From an uncultured Campylobacter sp. (GTDB lineage Bacteria > Campylobacterota > Campylobacteria > Campylobacterales > Campylobacteraceae): a stretch of 41,709 bases of DNA. Shown piece after piece: positions 17,084 through 23,956 of the stretch; the first letter of the stretch is position 1, and each line of letters starts with the position of its first letter. Under the pieces are notes generated by a model. That model had not been told where the DNA came from. It was given only the letters and a program-made list of their open reading frames with translations, and searched no databases. The stretch is taken from positions 1 to 41,709 of the forward strand of contig NZ_CALIBB010000255.1 in NCBI RefSeq assembly GCF_938045595.1. The letters are read 5' to 3'. The translations under genes and the position numbers were made by a program.

Positions 17084-17359
17084 ATGAATAATCTAAAACT
17101 CATACAAAACTGGTACGCTTCCAAATGCGACGGAGAATGGGAGCATGAATATGGCCTTACGCTAGAAACGGTCGATAATCCCGGTTGGTTGATTAAAATC
17201 GATGGCGAGAGCGGGAAAAAGCCGATCAAAATAAATATCGATAGAGATGACGAGGATTGGTTTTTCATCAATGCCACGGAAAACGAACTCAAAGGAAGTT
17301 GCGGAGCCGAAAATTTAGAGGAATTATTGGAATACGTGGTAAAATGGCTAACGGATTAA
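17084..17359 (+). CDS. Immunity protein of the Imm53 family
   Basis: This 91-residue acidic protein fits the Imm53 family of polymorphic-toxin immunity proteins. From memory, that family is marked by an N-terminal LxxWYxSxCDGxWEHxYG followed by a TxDNPGWxxxID stretch. Here LIQNWYASKCDGEWEHEYG and ETVDNPGWLIKIDGE match closely. Such proteins bind and neutralise a cognate toxin domain in the cytoplasm. There is no signal peptide or membrane segment. A very strong AAAGGAGGA Shine-Dalgarno precedes the ATG. No toxin gene lies next to it, so it may be an orphan immunity gene protecting against neighbours' toxins. A profile search would confirm it. Confidence 0.82.
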   Translation: MNNLKLIQNWYASKCDGEWEHEYGLTLETVDNPGWLIKIDGESGKKPIKINIDRDDEDWFFINATENELKGSCGAENLEELLEYVVKWLTD

Positions 17360-17388
17360 AATTTAGCAAGACAAATAAAGGAGCCTAG

Positions 17389-17925
17389 ATGATCGAAGTC
17401 GAGATAAAAAACGAATCTTGCAAAAAGACCGAAGTTACGCTTGCAAATATCGAAATTGTTAAGGACGCTGTAAAGGAATTCGCCTATAAAAGCTTTAAGG
17501 GCAGCTATCTGTTTTTTGATATTTACGGCGAGATAGATATGGATTTTCGCGCGCTTGGAGCAATCGGCGAAGGAGATGAAAACAATATCCGAAAAATAGA
17601 TCTTAAAAAATATGAAAAAAGCTCCGTAGGCACCACCGACATATCGCAAGATATGGAGGGCGCGAAATTCTGCACCTATTTTAAGCTGGATCAAAGTGAA
17701 ATTTTAAAGCAAATATTATATTATATAGCCTATGAAAGATTTGAAGGCGGCTATTACGCAAAGGGTAAATTTATAGGCAAAAACAGCGACGATCTTATTT
17801 TTATCAGTATCTGCGGCGATGTAAAAAATTGCGCCGAAATAAAGAGCGTCGATTTAGATGAAATACTAAAAAGTATGCCTAAACTCTCGAAATCAAATAA
17901 TTTTTACATTAGCGAGTTTATATGA
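17389..17925 (+). CDS. Unknown cytoplasmic protein in immunity-type cluster
   Basis: The 178-residue protein is acidic, with no signal peptide or membrane segment. It alternates beta-type strands (SYLFFDIYGEIDMDFRALG, FIGKNSDDLIFISICGDV) with charged helices. I do not recognise the family. An AAAGGAG ribosome site lies 6 bases before the ATG, and the gene follows the Imm53-type gene by 29 bases. Codon use is AT-rich compared with the nuo and carB regions. Size, composition and company suggest an immunity protein, but that is inference from context only. Confidence 0.7.
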   Translation: MIEVEIKNESCKKTEVTLANIEIVKDAVKEFAYKSFKGSYLFFDIYGEIDMDFRALGAIGEGDENNIRKIDLKKYEKSSVGTTDISQDMEGAKFCTYFKLDQSEILKQILYYIAYERFEGGYYAKGKFIGKNSDDLIFISICGDVKNCAEIKSVDLDEILKSMPKLSKSNNFYISEFI

Positions 17926-17993
17926 GATCAATTAAACGGATCGATGAGGTAAATTTTATATCGCCAACCGATTAAATTTAAAAAGGAGATACT

Positions 17994-18626
17994 ATGAAAT
18001 TTAAAATTTTGAAACCGAATGAACTATACGGCTGGGTTTTTAACAAAGATGAAGAACTTTATAAGGCTTTAGGATTTGATTGTTGGATGGATTCGTTTGT
18101 TCGCATATTAGCTAAAATTCCGGGTACCAGGAAAAAAGATATTTTGGATTACCTTGAATATGAAATCTTTGATTGGTACGAATGGTTTGAACTATATGGG
18201 ATTATCCAAAGCGACTATAAGCTAGCGGACGAAGATAATCCTGAAATTTCAGCCTATCCGACATACGCGGGAGAGTATTTCGGAGTAATGGGCCAACTAT
18301 TTTTAGGGGGTATGATAGACTTCGGCATAGAGCGCGGAAATTTAAGAAAGAAATGGGCTGACTTCGATACGAATTTATCCAAGATCGATCTAGGTATGTC
18401 GCTTTATGAGAAGTGGATCTATTTTAGAGATAATTTCTTTTTTGAGTATAAATTTTTAGAGGAGGACAAAATAACTCCCCAAGCAGAGATAACTTGGAAA
18501 GACCCTAACACATGGAGCAGATTTAGCCACTGGATGTGTATGACTAAGGCGGGCAAAGAGTATCGTGATAAAATTTTAAAGCCGAGGCTTTATGAAAAGT
18601 ATAAGGATGTGGTTATCGAGGCGTAA
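17994..18626 (+). CDS. Unknown aromatic-rich protein in immunity-type cluster
   Basis: The 210-residue protein is strikingly rich in Trp, Tyr and Phe (for example FDWYEWFELYGII, YEKWIYFRDNFFFEYKF and WSRFSHWMCMTKAG). It has no signal peptide. The pattern suggests a mainly helical soluble fold with a hydrophobic core. AAAAGGAG precedes the ATG at normal spacing. I do not recognise the family. It sits third of four soluble genes in the immunity-like run and shares their AT-rich codon use. An immunity role is a guess by association. Confidence 0.7.
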   Translation: MKFKILKPNELYGWVFNKDEELYKALGFDCWMDSFVRILAKIPGTRKKDILDYLEYEIFDWYEWFELYGIIQSDYKLADEDNPEISAYPTYAGEYFGVMGQLFLGGMIDFGIERGNLRKKWADFDTNLSKIDLGMSLYEKWIYFRDNFFFEYKFLEEDKITPQAEITWKDPNTWSRFSHWMCMTKAGKEYRDKILKPRLYEKYKDVVIEA

Positions 18627-18695
18627 TTTAGCGATTACAAATAACGAAAATTTATTATGAACATGTTTAATCTAGCAAGCAAAAAAGGACTTTAA

Positions 18696-19481
18696 ATGAC
18701 CATCTTACCAATATCAACCTTCGACAATGACTTACAAAGAGGCGATATTATAAAATTTAACGACGATGAGCTTATGGTCTGCGATGAGCGCTGTTTCTGG
18801 ACAGAAAATCCTTGCCTTTTAAATTTAAAAGATACCAGATATTTTGAGCTTCCTAGCGAGATGATATCAAGCAAAGCGGGATTTGTCCTGGACAAGGAGC
18901 AATTGATTCGTAATTTAGCAAATTTCGGCATCAATGCGAGCCCCCAGGAGGTATTTATATGCTCCGATAATTATCTTAGTAGCGATGAACTAAAAGATTG
19001 CGACGAAACAATCCCTGGTTTCAGACTGACAAAACCTAGGGATAAATTCGGACGCAATAGACGCATAAAGACAAATTTGATAGAAAAGCTTAGTATTCCT
19101 CTCTTGAAATTCCTCGGAAAGATCAAGGTCGGAGATATTATCGAATGTAGAAAATCCAGCTATCCATACGAGAAAAATGTAAGCTTTATCGTAGTAAAAG
19201 CAAAAGACGATGATGGAGTAAATTTTATAAAATTGATCGTAATTAGCGGCTACAAGGCGGGCTTATGGGTTTTGCCGTTTTTATTTAAAACAGATAAAAA
19301 TATGGTAGAAGCAGACTGGCTAATTAAAAATTGGAAATATATTTTTTATAGATGCTGTGATATAAGGCACACCTACGTAAATTTGCAAAACCGAAAAGAG
19401 GTTTTAAATTTTACCGATAAGCAGTTAGAAAATTTCATAAAAATAAAGCGAAAGAGATTAAAATTTAAAAATAAGAAGTGA
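18696..19481 (+). CDS. Imm45-like protein, possible two-part immunity protein
   Basis: The 261-residue protein has a C-terminal half (about residues 140-230) that resembles the Imm45 immunity family as I remember it. The order is a GDII start (KVGDII, 145-150), SYPYEKNVSFIVV, SGYKAGL (184-190) and WLIKNW (208-213). The N-terminal half also begins with RGDIIKF (15-21) and may be a diverged second copy or a separate domain. The end is strongly basic (KIKRKRLKFKNKK). There is no signal peptide. AAAAAGGA precedes the ATG. Family membership is moderate; an immunity function fits the neighbouring Imm53-type gene. Confidence 0.68.
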   Translation: MTILPISTFDNDLQRGDIIKFNDDELMVCDERCFWTENPCLLNLKDTRYFELPSEMISSKAGFVLDKEQLIRNLANFGINASPQEVFICSDNYLSSDELKDCDETIPGFRLTKPRDKFGRNRRIKTNLIEKLSIPLLKFLGKIKVGDIIECRKSSYPYEKNVSFIVVKAKDDDGVNFIKLIVISGYKAGLWVLPFLFKTDKNMVEADWLIKNWKYIFYRCCDIRHTYVNLQNRKEVLNFTDKQLENFIKIKRKRLKFKNKK

Positions 19482-19544
19482 TATAATGCCTCGCTAATCG
19501 ACATTATCAATATATACGGGCAAGAATACACACAAGGAGAAAAT

Positions 19545-19817
19545 ATGGTTAAAGTATTAAAATTTATAATTTGTGCCGTAGTAATTTTGTTATTATTTAT
19601 AATTTATGAAAGCAATTTATGTGCAAAGTGCGATTATACGTTTTTTGTAGAGGAAAGGCTTATGGGTAGATTATTGATAGCAATCGATACAAATGATATA
19701 AATTTAGTAAGATATATTGCTGCTGAAGGTAGAGTTTGCAAGCAAGCCAATGTCCATAATAGAGCGCTTAAAGAATTAAGAAAAATGGAATCGGAAAATA
19801 ATAGGACTAATGAGTAA
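19545..19817 (+). CDS. Small membrane-anchored protein, unknown function
   Basis: This 90-residue protein has a hydrophobic N-terminal segment (residues 3-20, KVLKFIICAVVILLLFII) and a short hydrophilic body. The stretch LLIAIDTNDINLVRYIAAEG looks like a single ankyrin-type helix pair. AAGGAG lies 7 bases before the ATG. It closes the AT-rich cluster. After its TAA the same frame stays open for a further 43 codons up to TAG at 19947, so the present gene could be a shortened form of a longer one. No family is recognised. Confidence 0.6.
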   Translation: MVKVLKFIICAVVILLLFIIYESNLCAKCDYTFFVEERLMGRLLIAIDTNDINLVRYIAAEGRVCKQANVHNRALKELRKMESENNRTNE

Positions 19818-19949
19818 ACCGGTTTTGCAGAACACAAAGAGAGATATGAAAGAAGCGAAATTTACAAGACGGCTTTTCTTGCTTACTTTTACGCGCTCAT
19901 CCGTTACCGCTCTGCTATCCCGATACTCCGCCGCTTTTTAAAATTTTAG
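19818..19949 (+). pseudogene. Possible detached 3' remnant in frame with the preceding gene
   Basis: The frame of the 19545 gene continues past its stop for 43 sense codons, reading for example GFAEHKERYERSEIYKTAFL and then AYFYALIRYRSAIPILRRFL. It has no start codon or ribosome site. The basic/aromatic composition looks protein-like rather than random. It may be the tail of a gene truncated by the TAA, or chance. The remaining spacer to 20253 has no gene that I can support. Confidence 0.3.
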
Positions 19950-20017
19950 ATATAGGCGCTAATTTATGCGCACACCTAAATACCGTAAAAATTTTAAAAT
20001 TTCAAATCCCTGAAGCT

Positions 20018-20040
20018 CTGCGAAATTTTAAATTTCGCAG
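20018..20040. terminator. Perfect palindrome between convergent genes, likely bidirectional terminator
   Basis: Arms CTGCGAAATT and AATTTCGCAG are exact inverted repeats separated by 3 bases. The site lies between the plus-strand gene ending at 19817 and the minus-strand gene ending at 20254, where a shared terminator would be expected. The AT-rich inner stem replaces a distinct U tract. Confidence 0.5.
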
Positions 20041-20253
20041 ACTAAACTTCGCAGTAAGATTATCTATAAAGCAAACCTGCCGCAAGCGCGCAACAAACGA
20101 ATCTTTAAATTTCGCCGCGCGCCCGCTTTCGCGCGAGCAGTCGTTTCGCGCAAGAGGGCACTTTGCGCGCAGCTTTGGCTATATAAGCTTACGGCGCAAA
20201 GCAATTATAAGCAGCTATGCGGCGAAATTTACGCCAAAGCCTCGCCGCGAGCT

Positions 20254-20985
20254 TTATTGAAGCACCTTGCCTAAAATCCCAGCACCTTTGCCGACGGCGC
20301 TGCCGCGAAGCGCGCTTTCTTTTTCCCTCATCACCGCAAATAGCCCATCCAGCGTCTTTTGCGTGATGTAATCGTTCAAATCCTCGCCCTGCTTAGGCAG
20401 ATACTCGCTCGCGCCCAGCCCGCGCGCGATATTTTGCACCGCTTCGTTACCCGTGATCTTGTTTTGCGCGAAGGAATTTAGCCCGTTATACGCTGTCGCG
20501 AAGCTATTTTTGCTCATCATATCGCTTACGATCGGCCTAAAAACCGCCCGCAGCTTCGCACTCGACTTGCTCTGCAGATACTCGCTAAGCGCCGTGTCTC
20601 CGCCGCCGATGAGCTTTTTAACGTCGGCATCGCTCATCGATTTCAGATCTTGCAAAAATATCTTGCTCGCACCGCTCACCGCCTTGGTAGCGGCATCGTT
20701 CATACTCACGACGAGCTCGCGCTCCCATTTATCGCCGCCCACCTTTCTCGCAAGCTTCGCAGCCGTCTTAAGCGAAGGAGGAAGCTCGATTTTAGCGGTC
20801 TTGCTGTGGATGTAGCCCTTGGCGAGCTCGCTTGCGGCGCGGTTTGCGGCGGAAGCGAGCAGATCCTTGTAGCTTCCGCTCTGAGTCGCACCGAGCACGT
20901 CCGCGCCCTGCTTTAGGATATCCGTTACGTCCGCATGCGCAAGCGACAGCGACGCAGCGGCGAGCAAAATCATAAATTTTTTCAT
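20254..20985 (-). CDS. DUF4197 family exported protein
   Basis: The 243-residue protein has an N-terminal signal peptide (MKKFMILLAAASLSLAHA, cleavage likely after Ala18). The body fits DUF4197: IELPPSLKTAAKLARKVGG, then VSMNDAATKAVSGASKIFLQ, DADVKKLIGGGDTALSEYL and FRPIVSDMM. Members are periplasmic helical proteins of unknown function, widespread in proteobacteria. AAAGG lies 7 bases before the ATG, and CATAAT on the minus strand at 21014-21019 is a plausible -10. It is monocistronic. Family is confident; biological role is unknown. Confidence 0.85.
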   Translation of the reverse strand: MKKFMILLAAASLSLAHADVTDILKQGADVLGATQSGSYKDLLASAANRAASELAKGYIHSKTAKIELPPSLKTAAKLARKVGGDKWERELVVSMNDAATKAVSGASKIFLQDLKSMSDADVKKLIGGGDTALSEYLQSKSSAKLRAVFRPIVSDMMSKNSFATAYNGLNSFAQNKITGNEAVQNIARGLGASEYLPKQGEDLNDYITQKTLDGLFAVMREKESALRGSAVGKGAGILGKVLQ

Positions 20986-21459
20986 ATTGCAACCTTTGGA
21001 TAAAATTTACGCCATTATGCCAAACTGCGGTAAACGCTAGGCTCGCGATGTGTAAATTTACGCGCTACACGGGTAGTTTAAGATAAAATTTTAGGCTAAA
21101 TTTAAAAGCGGATTCGAGGCTAAATTTAAACGCAGAATTTTAAAGCTAAATTTAACGGGCGAAATTTACCCGCCAAATTTAAAGATGAAATTTGGGGGGC
21201 GGCGGGCTTTGTCATGCTTGCGGCTAAATTTCAAAAGCAGCACTACGACGACGAGCTAATTTTAAAACCGCACTGCTTGGCACTTTTAAATTTATGCAGC
21301 GCGCACGATACCAACGCAAGCCGCACAAAGCATATCGATGAGCGGTTATATCCTCGGCGCAAACGATTAAAATTTTATCAAAGCAGCCAAAAAGCTCGTC
21401 GTAAATTTAAAGAGTTTAAATTTGAAAGCGAGCTGCGGCTTTCGGCACGATAAGCAGGC
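20986..21459. other. Intergenic spacer with repeated GCTAAATTTAA words
   Basis: This 474-base spacer separates the DUF4197 gene from the end of gdhA. From about 21090 to 21190 it contains three close copies of GCTAAATTTAA plus further AAATTT words, then a short G-rich tract (GGGGGGCGGCGGG). I see no gene: an open frame at 21214-21453 on the plus strand lacks a ribosome site and recognisable protein character. Confidence 0.6.
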
Positions 21460-22817
21460 CTAAACCAGCCCTTGATCCAGCATCGCGTCGGCTACGCGGC
21501 GAAAGCCCGCGATGTTCGAGCCTAGCACGAGGTTGCCCTCCGCGCCGAATTCCTTCGAGGTCTCGTAGCTGGTGCGAATATGTGGCGCATGATCTCGCGC
21601 AGCTTACTATCGACCTCCTCGAAGCTCCACGACGCCATCTGCGCGTTTTGCGCCATCTCAAGCCCGCTCGTAGCTACGCCGCCAGCATTCGCCGCTTTGG
21701 CAGGGCCGAAAAGAAAGTCTTTTTGCGCGAGCATAAAATCGATCGCCTCAAGCGTGCTTGGCATATTCGCGCCCTCGCAAACCATGCGACATCCGTTGGC
21801 ATAGAGAGTCTTTACGTCTTGCAGATTAAGCTCATTTTGCGTAGCGCTCGGAAACGCGGCGTCGCACGGCACGCTCCACACGCCGTTACGGCCTGCGGGA
21901 TAGGCGCTTACGGGGATAAATTTTGCGCCGGGGCGCTCCTTGATATATTCGCAAAGCCCCACGCGCAGCTGCTCTTTTAGCTTTTTAAGAAGCATTACAT
22001 CGATTCCCTCGGCGTCATAGATAAAGCCCGTAGAATCGCTTACGGTGACGGGTTTTGCCTGCATCTGATATAGCTTTTCAGCTGTGTAGATCGCGACGTT
22101 GCCGGCGCCCGAGATCGTGCAAATTTTGCCGTGCAGCGAATCGCCTCTAGTAGCGAGCATCTCGTTTGCAAAATATACCGAGCCGTAACCCGTAGCCTCG
22201 GTGCGCGCGAGGCTGCCGCCCCAGCTTAGCCCCTTGCCCGTAAGCGCGCCGTCGAATCTGCGGGTGAGCTTTTTATACGCGCCGTACATATAACCGATCT
22301 CGCGGCCGCCCACGCCGATGTCACCCGCGGGCACGTCGGTATTAGAGCTGATTAGGCGGTGAAGCTCAAGCATAAAAGCTTGACAAAATCTCATAATCTC
22401 GCCGTCGCTCTTGCCCTTGGGATCGAAATTTGCGCCGCCTTTTGCGCCGCCGATATTAAGACCCGTGAGGGAATTTTTAAAAATTTGCTCAAATCCCAAG
22501 AATTTCAAAACGCCTAAATTTACGCTCGGATGAAAGCGCAGACCGCCTTTGTAAGGACCCAGAGCGGAGTTGAACTCTATGCGATATCCCGTATGCACGC
22601 AGGGCTCGCCGCCGTCGCTCATATAGACGACGCGAAACATCATCGTGCGCTCGGGCGCCAAAATGCGCTCTAAAATTTTATTTTTCACATACCTCTCATC
22701 GCGCTTTAGAAGCGGTATGAGCGAGTATAAAATTTCGGTCGATGCCTGGATAAAGACCTCCTGACCGGGATTGGCACGCTTTAAATTTAGCAGCAAGCCG
22801 TCGATGTAAGACTTCAT
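21460..22817 (-). CDS. gdhA: NADP-type glutamate dehydrogenase, with apparent frameshift near the C-terminus
   Basis: GdhA converts 2-oxoglutarate and ammonia to glutamate. The hexameric family motifs are clear: YKGGLRFHPSVNLGVLKFLG, then GGAKGGANFDPKGKSD with the catalytic Lys region, DVPAGDIGVGGREIGYMYG, and NAD(P)-fold TISGAGNVAIYTAEKL. The frame from 22817 ends early at 21522 with an unnatural tail (FAPATRPRRNSARRATSC). Shifting one base near 21575 restores RTSYETSKEFGAEGNLVLGS followed by NIAGFRRVADAMLDQGLV and a TAG at 21460, the normal C-terminus. One base is therefore missing, by mutation or sequencing error. The intact protein would be about 452 residues. It overlaps mqnA as ATGA. 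Confidence 0.92.
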
Positions 22818-23506
22818 AGTTCCTCCTTTTGAACCGGATTAAATTTTAATTTTTTGGCTTTGGCGATAAATTTTTTCAGCGCCAACTCCTCGCGGACGCC
22901 GATCTTATAGCCGATAAATTTCAGATAATTTAAAATTTCGCGCTCTTTTATGCCGCGCGAAAGGGCGTAGCTTTGCAGGATATATCTTGGAATTTTAATG
23001 CGCGAACGTAAAAATTTCGTCGCTAGGCGCGAGTAAGCCTTATCGTTTTTCACACAGCACAGCCGCCCAAAAACAAAGGGCAAGTCCGTGCGCTGCTGCC
23101 AAATTTCGCCCAAATCGTAGAATTTATCTCTGCCCTGCGAAAGCAGCGCCTTTAGAGCGTTATCGCCGATTAGCACCTCGCCGCTAAGATCCAGCACGCG
23201 AGCTAGCATATTTGAGCTCATCGACGCGGGATCGAGCCTGGGCGCCGAGTTTTTGCGCACGAGTACGCTTAAAACCTCGCGCTTTGCGACGATTCCTAGA
23301 GGCAGCTTGCGGTATTTTGCGCGGCGGCTTTCAATGCTGGAGATTACCGCGGCATCTATGCGCCTATAATAAAGATCGGCGCAGAGTTTGCTCGGCACCC
23401 CTTTTTTAAATTCTATCGATTTTTTAACATAAGACGGCAGCGGAAGGGATTTTAAAAATACGTGAAAAGGGAGCAAATTTAGATAATCGATTTTGCCTAA
23501 TAACAT
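22814..23506 (-). CDS. mqnA: Chorismate dehydratase MqnA (futalosine menaquinone pathway)
   Basis: MqnA dehydrates chorismate to 3-enolpyruvylbenzoate, the first committed step of menaquinone synthesis through futalosine, the route used by Campylobacter. The 230-residue protein begins with the family hallmark LGKIDYLNLLPFHVFL. It continues with GVPSKLCADLYYRRIDAAVISSIES and DLGEIWQQRTDLPFVFGRLC, the substrate-clamp segments of this periplasmic-binding-protein-like fold. GGAG precedes the ATG, and the gene end overlaps gdhA as ATGA. Menaquinone is the main respiratory quinone here, linking this gene functionally to complex I. Its leader contains competing inverted repeats. Confidence 0.88.
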   Translation of the reverse strand: MLLGKIDYLNLLPFHVFLKSLPLPSYVKKSIEFKKGVPSKLCADLYYRRIDAAVISSIESRRAKYRKLPLGIVAKREVLSVLVRKNSAPRLDPASMSSNMLARVLDLSGEVLIGDNALKALLSQGRDKFYDLGEIWQQRTDLPFVFGRLCCVKNDKAYSRLATKFLRSRIKIPRYILQSYALSRGIKEREILNYLKFIGYKIGVREELALKKFIAKAKKLKFNPVQKEEL

Positions 23507-23512
23507 AACTTT

Positions 23513-23570
23513 CTCCGAATTTAGCGCAGGAAAAGAGGGCTAAATTCCGGCGCTAAATCGGAATTTAACC
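23513..23570 (-). promoter_or_regulatory. Competing hairpins in the mqnA leader, overlapping the ribosome site
   Basis: On the minus strand, in transcript order, four related segments occur. S1 is GGTTAAATTCC (23570-23560), S2 TCCGATTTAGCGC (23562-23550), S3 GGAATTTAGCC (23548-23538) and S4 GCGCTAAATTCGGA (23527-23514). S1 can pair with S3, S3 with S4, and S2 with S4 (one bulged base). S4 overlaps the GGAG ribosome site, 7 bases before the ATG. The pairings exclude each other, as in attenuators or translational switches. It could instead be a terminator of the upstream lipoprotein gene or a by-product of the common GCTAAATTT word. Confidence 0.4.
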
Positions 23571-23584
23571 AAAAATTTTAAAGT

Positions 23585-23956
23585 TTATTTGACCTCGGTG
23601 ATCGGGATGGATTTGTATTTGCTAAACTCCACTATGCCCTCACCTTTTTTGAAGTGGATGCTCACTCCGTCTTTGTTCTCCATATAGATGCCGTCTGCGG
23701 CACGCTCGCGCTTGAGGTTGTAGCTTTTGCCGCTATCATCCTCTAGCACGGCGGTATTAAAATCGTCGTTTGAGCTAAGCGATAGCTTTTTGCCCTGCTC
23801 ATCGACAAAATATAAGGTCTTTGCGTTCTCTTTAGTTATGGTTTTTTCGCTCTGTGCTTGCTTATTCATAGCGCTGTCCGGGGATTGGCGGAGCTGGTTT
23901 GAGCCGCATCCTAGCAAAACTAACGCCAAAGCGGCGCACGATAGAACTTTAAACAT
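23585..23956 (-). CDS. Lipoprotein, possibly related to MliC-type lysozyme inhibitors
   Basis: The 123-residue protein has a lipoprotein signal with lipobox LVLLGC (Cys17), so it is lipid-anchored. After a Ser/Gln/Lys-rich linker, a small beta-rich domain reads FVDEQGKKLSLSSND, then TAVLEDDSGKSYNLKRERAADGIYM and VSIHFKKGEGIVEF. The order of these elements resembles the MliC/PliC lysozyme-inhibitor fold, but I cannot confirm it. The ATG overlaps the pncB end by 8 bases with AAGGAA upstream, so it is the last gene of that run. Lipoprotein status is confident; the inhibitor role is tentative. Confidence 0.75.
   Translation of the reverse strand: MFKVLSCAALALVLLGCGSNQLRQSPDSAMNKQAQSEKTITKENAKTLYFVDEQGKKLSLSSNDDFNTAVLEDDSGKSYNLKRERAADGIYMENKDGVSIHFKKGEGIVEFSKYKSIPITEVK

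Noticed and set aside
16640..19817. Possible prophage or transposon origin of the AT-rich cluster
   Set aside because: No integrase, transposase, tRNA target or flanking direct repeat could be seen.
21196..21208. G-rich tract as a possible quadruplex
   Set aside because: The G runs are too few and uneven for a convincing four-tract motif.
21214..21453. A 79-codon plus-strand frame in the spacer before gdhA
   Set aside because: No ribosome site before the ATG, a composition typical of AAATTT-rich spacer, and no protein-like pattern.
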